From contig JAQFVV010006305.1 in assembly GCA_028023455.1 (NCBI GenBank), positions 2,409,001 through 2,473,000 on the forward strand: DNA of 64,000 nt, read 5' to 3'. Positions within the stretch are counted from its first letter, which is position 1, and the number at the start of each line of letters is the position of its first letter. This DNA is from Epiperipatus broadwayi. Lineage: Eukaryota > Onychophora > Udeonychophora > Euonychophora > Peripatidae. The position numbers and the translations under genes are program-made. Of the stretch, positions 12,146 to 23,540 are shown piece by piece. The notes below the pieces were generated by a model. The model did no database searches. It saw nothing but the letters and a program-made list of their open reading frames with translations, and was not told the DNA's origin.

Positions 12146-14135
12146 TACTTACATATATATAAGGAACATTCAGTATAAGCATATTCCATACTATTTTAAT
12201 TTTATTTATTCAATATCATCACTTATTTTCTTTCTCAAATAAAAAGGAATTCTAAGGCAATCTTGAGGAGAATTTGAAACTGTGAGATTCTTTTGACATT
12301 ATTCAAAATGTATCTTTTTGATAAGGAATAACTTACTCCATACTATCATAGATTAAACTATAGTGGTAAAGCATTGAAAATACTCTCACAATTTATGTAT
12401 AAAATTAATTTGGATTTGCTTTTGAGAGTTGCTCAAGTGATGTAATGATATTCTCATTTAAATGTTATTGAATTTATTAATCTTTTAGACAATCTTATAT
12501 ATGTTTCACTGATTTCTTATGAGACATTACATCAGAGATTTGGAAAAAGAGATTAGAGAGTTTTGAGCTGAAGTATGTGAAATGAATCACTGAAACATCT
12601 GAAATGGAAAAGTGTTTTGAATTGTTGATCATCAATATAAAGTAACTATGTCATAGATTGGTGTGTATTTAAAATATGATGGTATTTAGAAAGAGGAAAA
12701 AAATACTGGACCTGAAATTCTTTTTATTTATTTTATGCCGTACCCCCCCCCCTATTTTTTTTTATGACTAATGAAAACTTCCTTACAATGATTATAAGTG
12801 AAACATCTGCTAGTATGATAATGTGCTCTTAAATGTATGGATTATTGCTGGTTTACTCTATGCTAAATTTTAATATTTTTTATACTATTTGACTATCTGT
12901 TTAAATTTGTCTGATCAACCATATTTCATTTACATATATATATATTTATTATGGAGATCTCTTATTCAGTGTCTTCCTCTGCACTAGTTATTTTTTAAAA
13001 ATGATGACAATAGTTCTTAAGAATACAATAGTTTTAAAAAAATATAAAAAAATAATTGAATGGTTAGTTACTCTTGTGGCCATGTGTCATTTTAACATCA
13101 GAAAGTAACATATCAAGCTTCAATCAAAGGAACCTTTAATATCCCCCTTCTACTATTGCACTAAAATTTAATCTTCATTAGCTTTGGTTTAGAAATTTTT
13201 TAAAGACTTAACATCCGGATTCATTTTGTTCTGACCATGAAAAAATTTTCTCATTGAGGATTTTTGTTCACTGTTCTCCAAAGGTATCCCTGTTACATGT
13301 CTGGTATTTTTATAAATAACTTTACTTTCTCTTGGCTTTGCCATTCTTCAAATTTAGTGTTTTATCAAGTAAATCATTGTCAAATCATGGCTCTGATGTA
13401 ATATTTAGTTAAAAAAAATTTAAACGTACAATTCTGCCATTATTTTGGTTTTGCTTTGTTGCAGCATTTATTTCATATAATAAAAGGAAGAGAAGATTTA
13501 AAGTTGTACCAAACTTTTGCTGATGAAAGCAAAAGCTTTGGAGGAATAGCTACATTATAATGCATTCCTTCATTTATGTATACAACATGATGATCGTCAT
13601 CTCTTGAAAGATTATATTTTGAACTGAGACAAAATTTACAGAAAAGTAATATCAGTCAAAGATTTGTGTTCAACAAATAGCTTCTTAAAATCTTTTAAGT
13701 TATACAAAATCTTGAATTGTTTTTTTAATATCTTTTTTCTATTGTTTTGTTGGTTCTAAAATTAAAATCAAGATTGTTATAAACATAAACTTAATATACA
13801 AAATTTGCAAATATCTAATCACTATACTTTATATTATTCCCATTTTTTTAAAACACTATGTTGTAAATACTGATATTAAATTTTCCCTCAGACACTACAT
13901 ACACATATGCACATACATATTTTACAAATGTATATGGAATGTTTTGACTTATAAAATTTAAGTTGTATTTGAATAATAATGGTCATATGATCCATTGTTT
14001 AGGAAGCCATATGACCCTCGAATATCAACAGTGTTAGTGGTCTTCAATCTAAGGATTTATCTTTTAAGTTCACTACTGCATTAAACTATGTAGGGTGATA
14101 TATGATAGTGATTAAATATCATTAAATTGTTTGTA
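12146..14135. other. AT-rich non-coding DNA
   Basis: There is a short C tract at about 12,743 and simple A/T sequence. No coding potential or bounded repeat was found. Confidence 0.5.
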
Positions 14136-14137
14136 TA

Positions 14138-15246
14138 CACCTGGGTCTTTTTCTATGCGGACTTATTTAACACGATTTTGAAGTTACGCGATTCGTGTTT
14201 CACCGGAAGTCGAACTCCCATATTGCGCTATTACTTTAAATAATAAATTTCATGCAGTTATGTTATATTGAAAGTAATAGCACATTATTGGAATTCGACT
14301 TTCAACTTAGTAATTTCAATATTTTCAGTGCTTTATAATAGTAAGATTTTATGCAATAATGAAATTAAAATCATGATTTCCACATTTTATGTATACACAC
14401 ATTAAATTTTACAAGATTATAATGTAAATTTGTTCAAACATTGTACGTGTTAATTTTGCATTTTAAATCACATTCTGTTTTTGCTTTTTAAAAAAGAACG
14501 TAATCAATTATTAATCATTTAGTGTCCACACGTTTATTTTTAAAAGATCAGTAATAGCAGTGGGCACAATTAAATTTGACAATTAAAAATTAAAATCTGA
14601 TTTTTAATTGTAATTAACTATTTAAAAATTACTTACAGCGACTTGAAATAATCTGATGTGAAATTTGATTTTTAAACAGAATTGAAAATTAAAGACAAAA
14701 ATAAGAATTTAATTTTTAGTTGTTAGTTTTAATTAAATTTTTCCCAGCAGTGGTGAATAAATGTTTTTTTATTATCATAAATCTAAGTTCATAAACAATT
14801 AATAAAATCATCGTCTCAAAGATTAATTACTAATTACGTTGTCAACAGAAAAACATTAACACAACATGAGAGTGCAAACGAACGTGTGTTTCGGCAAATA
14901 GCGATAATAATTAAAATGTGTATAAAAAATGTAAATTATCATACTGTAAATTCTGCATAAAAATATATTATTTTGAATAAAATTAAATATTATAGTTAAA
15001 AAAAGTTTATCTTGTATCAATTTTTTTCAAATTTGAAATTTTTTATTAGTCATATTTTATTTTCTTATTTTTTTTTTGCGCGAATTTTAAAGTAATTTTA
15101 CGTTGGTGCTTTGCTTTTACGCGAATTTTGAAAAATCACCGACCGCATCCCCCCTTTTTCAATGTAAGTTACATCTATTTTTGCGCGATTTCATTTGCGC
15201 GTGTTTTCTGAGGAACCTATCTATCGCGTAAAACGAGACCCAGGTG
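14138..15246. mobile_element. Non-autonomous TIR DNA transposon with TA target duplication
   Basis: The ends are exact inverted repeats, CACCTGGGTCT at 14138-14148 and AGACCCAGGTG at 15236-15246, with imperfect inward extension, each flanked by TA. Subterminal DNA on the right is rich in GCGCGAATTTT, TTTACGCGAATTTTG and GCGCGATTT repeats, which look like transposase-binding sites; the left end has TTACGCGATTCG. A second internal inverted repeat pairs 14206-14238 with 14271-14304. The TA duplication and CG-rich subterminal repeats point to the Tc1/mariner/pogo superfamily. No transposase ORF is present, so it would need help from a relative. Confidence 0.75.
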
Positions 15247-15248
15247 TA

Positions 15249-16525
15249 TATATTTTTTAATGATTTCTAGATATTATAGTTTTCTTTTAAATATCGTTTC
15301 TGTTCTCCAGCTCTTTGAAAAACATATTAAAAAAATTCTAATATTTCAGCAGAAAATGAATGTATTTTTCATGTAACATTGTGCATGTGTGTGGATATAT
15401 ATATATATGGTAAGTCCATCATTATACAAAAAATGTCTCAGTAGTTTTGTTTCTTTAAATCTGCATATCCATATAAGAGAAAGAAGTATGGAATTTGTGA
15501 AGATAGTTGATTTATTTAATCTCATAATTACTAAACACAAAATGAATAAAAATTTAGCATTTTGAGTATATTATTGCTTGGACCATTGACATAATTCCAT
15601 CTGTTAGTTGAAATCATCTTAGCTGACTTTATATGGTTACCATTAATGAGCCTTAAGAATGGGTTGGCTGAAAAGTTTTGACACTGATTGGAAAGCATTT
15701 TGGGGACTTTTATTATAGCAAATATTAAGATTTATTGCATCACTATTTGATTTTGAACATTCATTGCATTGTTTATTGTGTATTGATTGTCTTCTTAAAT
15801 TTTGCAACAAGTCTAACACAATTCATTATTGATTACAAACTTACAAATTTTGTAATAATTTAGCTTGACTTTGTTTTCATGTGATTAGAATTACAGATGC
15901 ATCATGATTTCTAATATATATATATGAAAATGTAAGATTTGGTCTATTATTTTAATGTAATATTTAATCTGTATTCTTATTAAAATAACTATTTCAACCA
16001 ATTGATAGCATATTGCATATTTCTTTAAATTTATGTATATATACACACAACTTATTTGTATATATATATATACTATATTCTGATAGAATGAACACTACCT
16101 ATCACATACGACCATATATCCATTAATTACATTTTAAATTATTAAATATAAATGAGAATTTTCTATTTAAAAACTATTGAAATATATAACATTGAAAACC
16201 ATGACATTTGGTAAAATAAAATAAAAATAAAATATTTTCTATAATTACCAATTATTAATATATTAGTACCAAATATATTTCAGTATTTGTTAGAGTTTCC
16301 TTGTATAAGAGTGGAAATATTATCATTGGAAACTTATAACAAGTTTTAAGTCTGTAAAATAAAGACAAAATTAGTGTTTGAAAAAGAACCTAATTAAAAT
16401 TGAATTAAATTATTTTGGAATGTAAGTAAAGAATTTATCAATGAAATGTTAAGTAGATAATTAAAAGCAAATACTTAATTAATTTGTTTTGTTGCAATTA
16501 TTGAATTAGTAGATAGGTATTTAAT
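15249..16525. other. AT-rich non-coding DNA
   Basis: Short TA microsatellites near 15,398, 15,917 and 16,060; otherwise unremarkable. The 64-codon ORF at 15346-15540 spans a TA run and is not credible. Confidence 0.5.
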
Positions 16526-17932
16526 TAACATGAGCAAATTAAAAATTCTTCTCCTTTTTTTTTTCAAAAACTTTATTTTCTTATATCACCACTGAACATA
16601 TTTATATAATACAAAACTCCAGCATTTCAAGTGTCTTTATCATCATACAGTCATTGTCAAGGATCTGCAACAACAATGAAATACATATTTATAAATAAAC
16701 TTCAATTACATAAATACCTTCATCTTACATTAACATAAACAGTAACAAACATATTAAACATACATAATTATATTTTACTTACATCTCTCTCCCACTGCTA
16801 TTTTTTATTACACTTTCTTTTACATTATTTAATTATAAATCTGTTCTTAAAATCATCCAAGAAACCTTTTATACAAATTTAAAAACCAACCCTAATTTCA
16901 AATAACCTCCCTCTTTTTAAATCTTATTTAAAACCCATCTCAAAAACTACATTCCTAAACTATAGCTTTTTTTAAAATTCATATATATATATAACTATAG
17001 CTTTAAATGAATATAAAACAAATATAAACATTTTTTTTTTATACAAAAAAAAAAAAACCTTTTTACAATTTACCTAAACCTATTTAAACATTTATTTAAG
17101 ATTCCTTATCTACTGCATTAATTCTATTTAAAGTAGGATTATATTTTTTTATATAAAAATATTTCTTTTACCATCCGTTCCCTGTAATTTTTAACCCTTT
17201 CCAGACTTAGACAACATTTATATGACAAAAATTCAAATATTTACATACATTGTAAAGTTTTAGGTCATAAAGATTTTAATATTAAAATGTTGGAAAGGGT
17301 TAAAAATTACAGGGAAAGGATGGTAAAAGAATATTTTTATATAAAAAAATATAATCCTACTTTAAATAGAATTAATGCAGTAGATAAGGAATCTTAAATA
17401 AATGTTCAAATAGGTTTAGATAAATTGTTAAAAGGTTTTTTTTTTTTTTTGTATAAAAAATGTTTATATTTGTTTTATATTCATTTAAAGCTATAGTTTA
17501 GGAATGTAGTTTTTTTTTTGGTTTTAGATAAGATTTAAAAAGCGGGAGGTTATTTGAAATTAGGGTTGGTTTTTAAATTTGTATAAAAGGTTTCTTGGAT
17601 GATTTTAAGAACAGATTTATAATTAAATAATATAAAAGAAAGTGTAATAAAAAATAGTGGGAGAGAGATGTAAGTAAAATATAATTATGTATGTTTAATA
17701 TGTTTGTTACTGTTTATGTTAATGTAAGATGAAGGTATTTATGTAATTGAAGTTTATTTATGAATATGTATTTCATTGTTGTTGCAGATCCTTGACAATG
17801 ACTGTATGATGATAAAGACACTTGAAACGCTGGAGTTTTGTATTATATTAATATATATATGTTCAGTGGTGATATAAGAAAATAAAGTTTTTGAAAAGAA
17901 AAAGGAGAAGAATTTTTAATTTGCTCATGTTA
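16526..17932. repeat. 1.4 kb near-perfect palindrome (foldback element or inverted retroelement dimer)
   Basis: The left arm (about 16526-17203) is reverse-complementary to the right arm (about 17291-17932) along nearly its whole length, with scattered substitutions and small indels, around an 88 bp unpaired centre. The outer ends are TAACATGAGC and GCTCATGTTA. Each arm holds the same block: TTGTTGTTGCAGATCC, then TGATGATAAAGACACTTGAAAC on the right arm, ending in AATAAAGTTTTTG. The arms do not encode a protein. It could be a DNA-transposon foldback or two head-to-head copies of a retroelement end; the second reading is favoured by the hammerhead-like string and the polyadenylation-like AATAAA near the outer end. 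Confidence 0.85.
17803..17828 (+). other. Hammerhead-core-like motif in the palindrome right arm
   Basis: TGATGA, a 3-bp hairpin (AAG-ACA-CTT) and GAAAC follow each other, the layout of a hammerhead ribozyme core, and GTT follows after six bases as a possible short stem III with cleavage triplet. The base before TGATGA is A where the ribozyme needs C, so this copy should not cleave. Confidence 0.3.
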
Positions 17933-18092
17933 TTGTAGAACATATATATTTTTTAAAAGAAAAAGTGATTGTATATTTGCTGTGTTTTAATATATATGGT
18001 ACTTAATTAACTAACAATAGCTTTGATATTTGGTCTTTATTGTTGTCATAGATGTGAAACTATTTAAATTAAGGTATTTGGCATTTCAGCAT

Positions 18093-18203
18093 TTAGTAGT
18101 TTTTTTTTTTTTTGTATATGTCAAAGCATTGACCGGGAAGCGAACCCAGGCCAGCTGCTTTGGAAGGCAGCTATGCTAACCGCCAGGCCAGCAATTAGTA
18201 GTT
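18093..18203 (-). mobile_element. tRNA-Gly-like SINE (family G), copy 1, with target-site duplication
   Basis: On the minus strand the head reads like tRNA-Gly(TCC): box A TGGCCTGGCGG, anticodon region CTGCCTTCC, box B GGTTCGCTTCC, then TCAATGCTTTGACATATAC and a poly(A) tail. TTAGTAGTT flanks it at 18093-18101 and 18195-18203. The element itself is only about 93 bp: a tRNA head plus a very short tail. It would be transcribed by RNA polymerase III and copied by a LINE. Confidence 0.85.
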
Positions 18204-20158
18204 GTGTTACAATTTCATGCAGGCTGTTATAAATAATAAACAGCCAGAAAACTTTTTTCTGGCAATTTCAGTATATTGCAGTAGCTGCTAATTTGCCCAA
18301 GTATGTTAATTACAGCCAATCCTGTCACGAAGTAATTTTGCTTGACTATTTAAAACTGTTGTTTCTGGGTTTTGAACTTGTCTGTCTCTCATATGATGTG
18401 ACCAACCAAATATAAAAGACCTAACTTACAAATATCAATGTGAAGATGTTGTAATTGTTACCTGAAGAAGAAACCTTGAAGGAGAATAAGGAATTTGTCA
18501 GCATAAAAACAAATCATTTGAAAAAGATAAACATTAGAAATAGTTTGAACAATATAGAGTGCATTCCAAGTGTTCCAATTAGCGAAAAGATTCTAAAAAT
18601 TATATGTAATTTCTGTTAGAATTCAAACTTTAAAAAGCTCCCCAGATGAGGACAATTCATTATGGAATTAATAAATCATGTAATGAGATTATTACTTAAT
18701 TTATAAAATGCAAATGCTCATTTGGTACCGTGATTAAACTTTATTTTTATTAAATTATTTATTTTGTTAAGAATTAAAGTTTTTATATACTTTTACTTCT
18801 CAGTTATATATACTGTTTGAATTATACTATATCATATGGTGTGGGGGATAATTAGGAATTAAGTATTAAATAAATGAATCAAAAAACTTTAAATATTAAG
18901 AAAATGAATAATTTAATAAAAATAGAGTATGCTGCAAAATGAGCAATTGCATTTTATAAATCAAGTATAATCTTATTACCTGATTTATTAATTCTGTAAT
19001 AATACTTTTATAATTAACACATACATAGTGTATTTTTGTTTTTGAATTGGAATGGTAATATTTGTTTGCAAGTGACTGTTATGGCTAATAATTATTGTGA
19101 TTTTTTTTTTAACTAAATAAATAGTCTCCTGTTTTAGTATTCAGCACATTTGTTTTTAATATTTCTATTTTTAAAATAATATATATATATATTGTAATAA
19201 ATCTTAAAAATTTCCCAGTGGATCATACATTTTTAAAAAACTAATTTGATATCAGATATTTTATTTGATTAATGTGCACATTTTTTTTCCATCTGACTAA
19301 GGATTATTTTTGTTTACCAGCGACTATTAATTTCTCATTTACATCATGTAGGATTTTGTCAGCTATTCTAATGTAGTATTTATTTAATTTATAGCCTATT
19401 ATTATAAATGACCATTCCCAGTTATTGGTGACATATTTAATATGCAAAGCCATTTTGTAAAGTTTCCCTGGCAAATGTTTAATGATTTAATGATATGTCT
19501 ATAGTTATAAAATAGAATCTTATATTATTGTTATTAAAATAAATTTTTTATATTTTATGTTGCAACTAAAGTTTATCTTCAGGTATGTGTTCTCTTTATA
19601 TATACTTTTAACATAATAGAAGAGGAATACATGGATTGCAGACTAATCAACAAAATATGAAGAGATGAATCTTGTGATTAACAAGAAGAGATCTTAAAGA
19701 AAATATTTGATGGAAAGGACTAATAGGTATTGAAAAATTAAGAGACTGAAATATAGCCAAGCTGGACATATTGATAAAAGAAATGACAAAAAATGAACAC
19801 TTAAATCATAAACTATATCCCAAGAGTTTGTAAGAGACTCAGAAAGAGATCATATGAGATGGATAGTTAAGATAAGAAAATTATCTACACTAATATGAAA
19901 AAGAGAAATTATAGATTAGTTTATCGGAATTAAACTGAAAAAGATCTTTATCTTTCAGTGAATTAAAAATATTTGAAAATAAAGAATATATTAACATTCT
20001 AAACATCAGATGACTACTGATGTCATTACACACTACTAAGAACAATTTTATTCAACTATATTCTAGATATAATTGTTTTGAGCTTAAATAATCAAGAGAT
20101 ACTAGGCAGAGTGCTATTAAATTTATATTCGGTGCTGTTTATTCATCGTCTCAAATTA
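18204..20158. other. AT-rich non-coding DNA
   Basis: There is a short TA run at 19,178. The segment 19,600-20,080 is purine-rich on the plus strand and might be a very old transposon, but no motif is recognisable. Confidence 0.45.
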
Positions 20159-20183
20159 GTTTCAGGCTTATAGCTTTCATCAG
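20159..20183 (-). other. Hammerhead-core-like motif
   Basis: Read on the minus strand: CTGATGA, then AAGCTATAAGCCT (which can form an imperfect stem II) and GAAAC. The CTGATGA and GAAA blocks are the two conserved core strands of hammerhead ribozymes. No convincing stem III or cleavage triplet follows, so activity is unlikely. Confidence 0.35.
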
Positions 20184-21117
20184 AGAGGAGTTGGATTTAT
20201 TGTTCCTCTTATCCAGAAGCTGTCTTTTATTTATTTTTTTTCACAATGTCTGAAATCCAATAATATTTTAATATTTTAAACTCAAGCTATTACATAAATC
20301 TGACATTAATCTTTGCTATTCATCATTTAAAAGTATGACCCAAAATGATATAATTATAATAATTTTAAAAAAATAGAGACAGCTCTAAACCTCATATCTT
20401 TTTTTTTTCTGTATTCCAAATTACATCCAAAAACCAAAGTATTCTGATGTCATTAAAATATGTAGCTGCTATCATAATATCAGAATTATGTATACAGTTA
20501 AAGAAGATGCAATATTAATGAAACTCAGTAACTAGAAACTTATCTGGAATCTTGTTGAGCACTGTAGAACAGATAATTGACAAAATGCTATATAATCTAA
20601 ATGAGAAATTAATAATTAATCCTTAATCTCTGAAGCAAATGATCATACATATGCAACCATCTAAGTCTTGGCATTTTTATGATCACCATAATGAGTTTTT
20701 AGAGAATTGGACTGGCATACAATTTGTATAATAATTTCAGCTTGAATATATCAAGACTGAAATGTTATATGTTGCCAGTAAAAGCAAATAGCAAGAAATT
20801 GTAATAAAATTGAGAAAATATTGTTCTTTCTTTAAAAAAATCAGAAAAATAAGATTTTAACCCTTTTAAAAATTATTTTTATATAGATTTACAATTTCTA
20901 GTTTTAAGAGTAAATTTTAAACTTACAATTTTTATAGTCAGGTTTATTATATTCCTGTTGAAATTCTTAAGAAAATGATATATAACATAATTTATGTGAG
21001 ATAATTCATTACTTTAAAATATTAAAAGTTACATATTCTGGCATTTTTCATTTTTATTAGTAGTCCTATCAGTTTTTACTTCTTGCACTCCTCTGGTAGA
21101 AAACTATGTTTCTTTCT
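20184..21117. other. AT-rich DNA, possible very old LINE trace
   Basis: One plus-strand frame at 20,520-20,640 reads RNLSGILLSTVEQIIDKML..., which loosely resembles the RT finger block of LINEs (ISLLSTVxKIxEKxI). It is too short and isolated to call. The remainder is A/T sequence. Confidence 0.3.
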
Positions 21118-21491
21118 AGTCATCATCAACAACCATTATCAATCCACTGCAGGATTAAGGTCTCTCCAAGTTCAATCCATCTTCTCTGATCTTTAGCTTC
21201 TCTTCTCCACATCACCCCTGCACACTTTCTTATTACATCCAAATCATCTCACATGTGATCTCTTTCTAGGTCTTTTACAATCTCTTGGAATTCAGTCTAA
21301 GATTTCAACTGTTCATCTATTATCATCTCTTCTAGCAATATGTCCAGTCCAACTCCACTTCAGTCTTTTAATTTTTTTGGTTCTCTTACTCATATATTGC
21401 ATTTTCGATCTCTTCTTGTTACTCCCAACATGCATAGCTTCATATTTCTTTGAGTGGTCTGAAGTCTCCGTATTGCTCTTCTATTAAGTGC

Positions 21492-21794
21492 CTAAGTCTC
21501 AGATCCATAAGTAAGAACTGGCAAAACACATTTATTAAAAACTTTCCTTTTCAAACACATAAGCATATTTCCTTTTAGTATCAAGTTATTTCTATCAAAA
21601 GCATTCCAACCAAGTTTAATTCTATGATTAATTTCATCCATTATGTTTCCATCTGCATTAATAATCTGATGAAGGTATTTGTAACTGTGAACTTCTTTTA
21701 ACTCATCATAATCAATCTTTATTTTCATATTTTGAGAAAATCTATTAAGCATTACTTTAGTCTTTTTAACATTTATCTTTAGTCCTACTTTCAT
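21492..21794 (-). pseudogene. LINE family 2a, post-palm region of RT
   Basis: A 100-codon open segment with GLKINVKKTKVM (the stretch after motif C), EVHSYKYLHQIINADGN (the YLGxxI-type motif D/E region), RIKLGWNAF and VLPVLTYGSET. The last block is the usual marker of this LINE class. The frame closes after YGSET; the downstream C-terminal blocks are in other frames towards 21,120. Confidence 0.8.
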
Positions 21795-21839
21795 CTGATA
21801 ACTCCTGCAACATTTCCTGCAGCTCTAAAGCATTTGCAA

Positions 21840-22176
21840 AAACAACTACACCATCTGAAAAATCTAAATGACTTAAATAATATCTATTTACGTTTACTCA
21901 TTTAGCTTCCCATTTTAATCCACAAAATACCTTTTGCAGCATTGCTGTAAAAAGTTTTGGAGATATGGAGCCACCCTGTTTTACATATTTCACAATGTTA
22001 ACCTTCCTGGTATCATTATGTAATCTAATTGTTGCTGTTGCATTTTTACAAATATTCTTCAGAATATGACAATATCCTGGGTCTATACCTTGATGAACTA
22101 ATATTTTAATCACTGAAGAAATGCTTATAGAATCAAATGCTTTTTCATGATCTACAAATTCAAAATATAATGGCAA
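21840..22176 (-). pseudogene. LINE family 2a, RT palm (motifs A, B, C), motif C damaged
   Basis: Motif A reads FVDHEKAFDS with the catalytic Asp present. Motif B reads VKQGGSISPKLF. Just past a stop codon, motif C reads LDFSDGVVVF where active elements have FADD: the Ala is Ser and the second Asp is Gly. The 92-codon open part is 21898-22176. In sum, the polymerase active site is lost. Confidence 0.8.
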
Positions 22177-22585
22177 TTCATATTCATTGGTCCTTTTTAT
22201 AACTTATTTCAATACTTGGATATGATCTACTGTACTAAAACCACTTTTAAATCCAGCTTGTTCTCTTGGTTGGTGGAAATCCTATGTTCTCTGTAGATGA
22301 TTTGTAATTATCTTGATAAAAATTTTATAGAAAACTGATAAAAGGCTGATAGGTCTGTAATTTCTAATATCTTTTTTATCACTTTTTTAAAATATTAATA
22401 TTAATACTGCATTCTTCCAATCATCTGATACATCTTTATCATTTAGACCTTTGGTATATAACTTTGCTAAAATGTTTTCTCTAACTTCACCTGCTTCTTT
22501 TAATATATCAGTTATAATTCATCATTACCTGGAGCCTTTCCCTTCTTCATACATTTAATTGCATGTTTCACTTCTTCATTCTGTA

Positions 22586-23114
22586 ATTTATGGAAAAATA
22601 AAATTTATATTAATAACAAAAAAACAAAAACAAAACAAAACAAAAAAACATACAATATAAAAAAGTAAAGAAAAAAAATTCCAGGATGAAAGACTAAAAA
22701 TTATCAGAATGTATATATATCCCATTTTCAAACATGGTTATAACTAAGCAGATTTTTTTTTAATTTTATGCAATATAAAATATTAATGAGAATAGTCACA
22801 ATACTGGTGCTCTTTGTGAAAATGCCTAAAACATACTAGAAAGATGGTTTATTTTTGGAAAATTAGGATCAGTTATTGTAATGAATTAAGTTGATTTTTT
22901 TTATTACAAGCATTACTTACAAAAAATAAATTTGTATGAAAAAGTAAAAAAAAAAACTAAAAATCACAAAAAAAGGTTTTCTTCAGCATCCAAACTAATA
23001 ATGAAGTCAATTACAGATTGAAAAAGATTTTTTGATTGAACAAAATCTTTACATTGAATATGTTGTTTTTGGAGTGAAGAAACTAAGATTGAATGAAAAT
23101 CAGTGGATGTACAT
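22586..23114. other. AT-rich DNA with a dispersed repeat segment
   Basis: CAAAACAAAA-type low complexity at 22,615-22,650. The part 22,855-22,935 (GGAAAATTAGGATCA... then ATTACTTACAAAAA) is clearly similar to 41,818-41,890, so both belong to one unnamed dispersed repeat. Confidence 0.55.
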
Positions 23115-23189
23115 AGAACAAAAGATCTAGTTTTTTTCCTCATGTGTCAAGGCATCCACCAAGAAAAAAAATCCTAGATCTTTTGTTCT
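23115..23189. repeat. 28-bp palindrome interrupted by a deleted SINE G remnant
   Basis: AGAACAAAAGATCTAG (23115-23130) and its exact reverse complement (23174-23189) flank 43 bp. On the minus strand the insert reads TTGGTGG, then ATGCCTTGACACATGAGG and poly(A), which are the first and last parts of SINE family G with most of the tRNA body missing. CTAG borders it on both sides, so one reading is a SINE insertion at the centre of a palindrome with a 4-bp target duplication. Confidence 0.6.
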
Positions 23190-23540
23190 AGTTGCCCATG
23201 AAAATGTGATATTGTACAATTATCAATAGTCTCTGAATGAGTTGATTTAAGCACACTTCATTAATTAGAAAAATTAGCATCACTATTTTTTAGTTCATTT
23301 TATTCTGAGTATAGAAACTAATTATTTCTGCCCAATATTTTCAACTATTCAAAATAACATATTAATAATCAAATTCATCAAGCACTAACCATTTTTTACA
23401 TTTTTTTTATAAAGCATTTAGTATTACCTTAATCTATAAAATTAAAACAGAAGCAATTTTAGTTTCATTGCATTAATTATATTAGTAATAATAGATATAA
23501 CTTTAATTATTGTTCTATGTGATATATCCATAAACTAGTA
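23190..23540. other. AT-rich non-coding DNA
   Basis: Nothing recognised between the interrupted palindrome and the mariner. Confidence 0.5.

Larger units (their letters stand above)
21118..22585 (-). mobile_element. LINE family 2, copy a, 5'-truncated
   Basis: Minus-strand sequence carries the RT and C-terminal region of an endonuclease-reverse transcriptase of a different family from 640-4060. It starts abruptly in the RT fingers (EEVKHAIKCMKKGKAPGND near 22,580) and ends at the tail block LGET..IL..IDNGC with a short TGATGATGA-type run at about 21,118. Truncation at the 5' end is typical of target-primed reverse transcription. The second copy at 28,035-30,472 aligns with it throughout. The frame is broken in several places. 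Confidence 0.85.

Noticed and set aside
12743-12752. C tract as a G-quadruplex site
   Set aside because: A single run; four spaced runs are needed.
18101-18194. Genuine tRNA-Gly gene
   Set aside because: Mismatched stems, a poly(A) tail and flanking target duplications identify a retroposed SINE.
20520-20640. LINE RT finger-like string
   Set aside because: Too short and isolated; no motif A, B or C in the expected positions.
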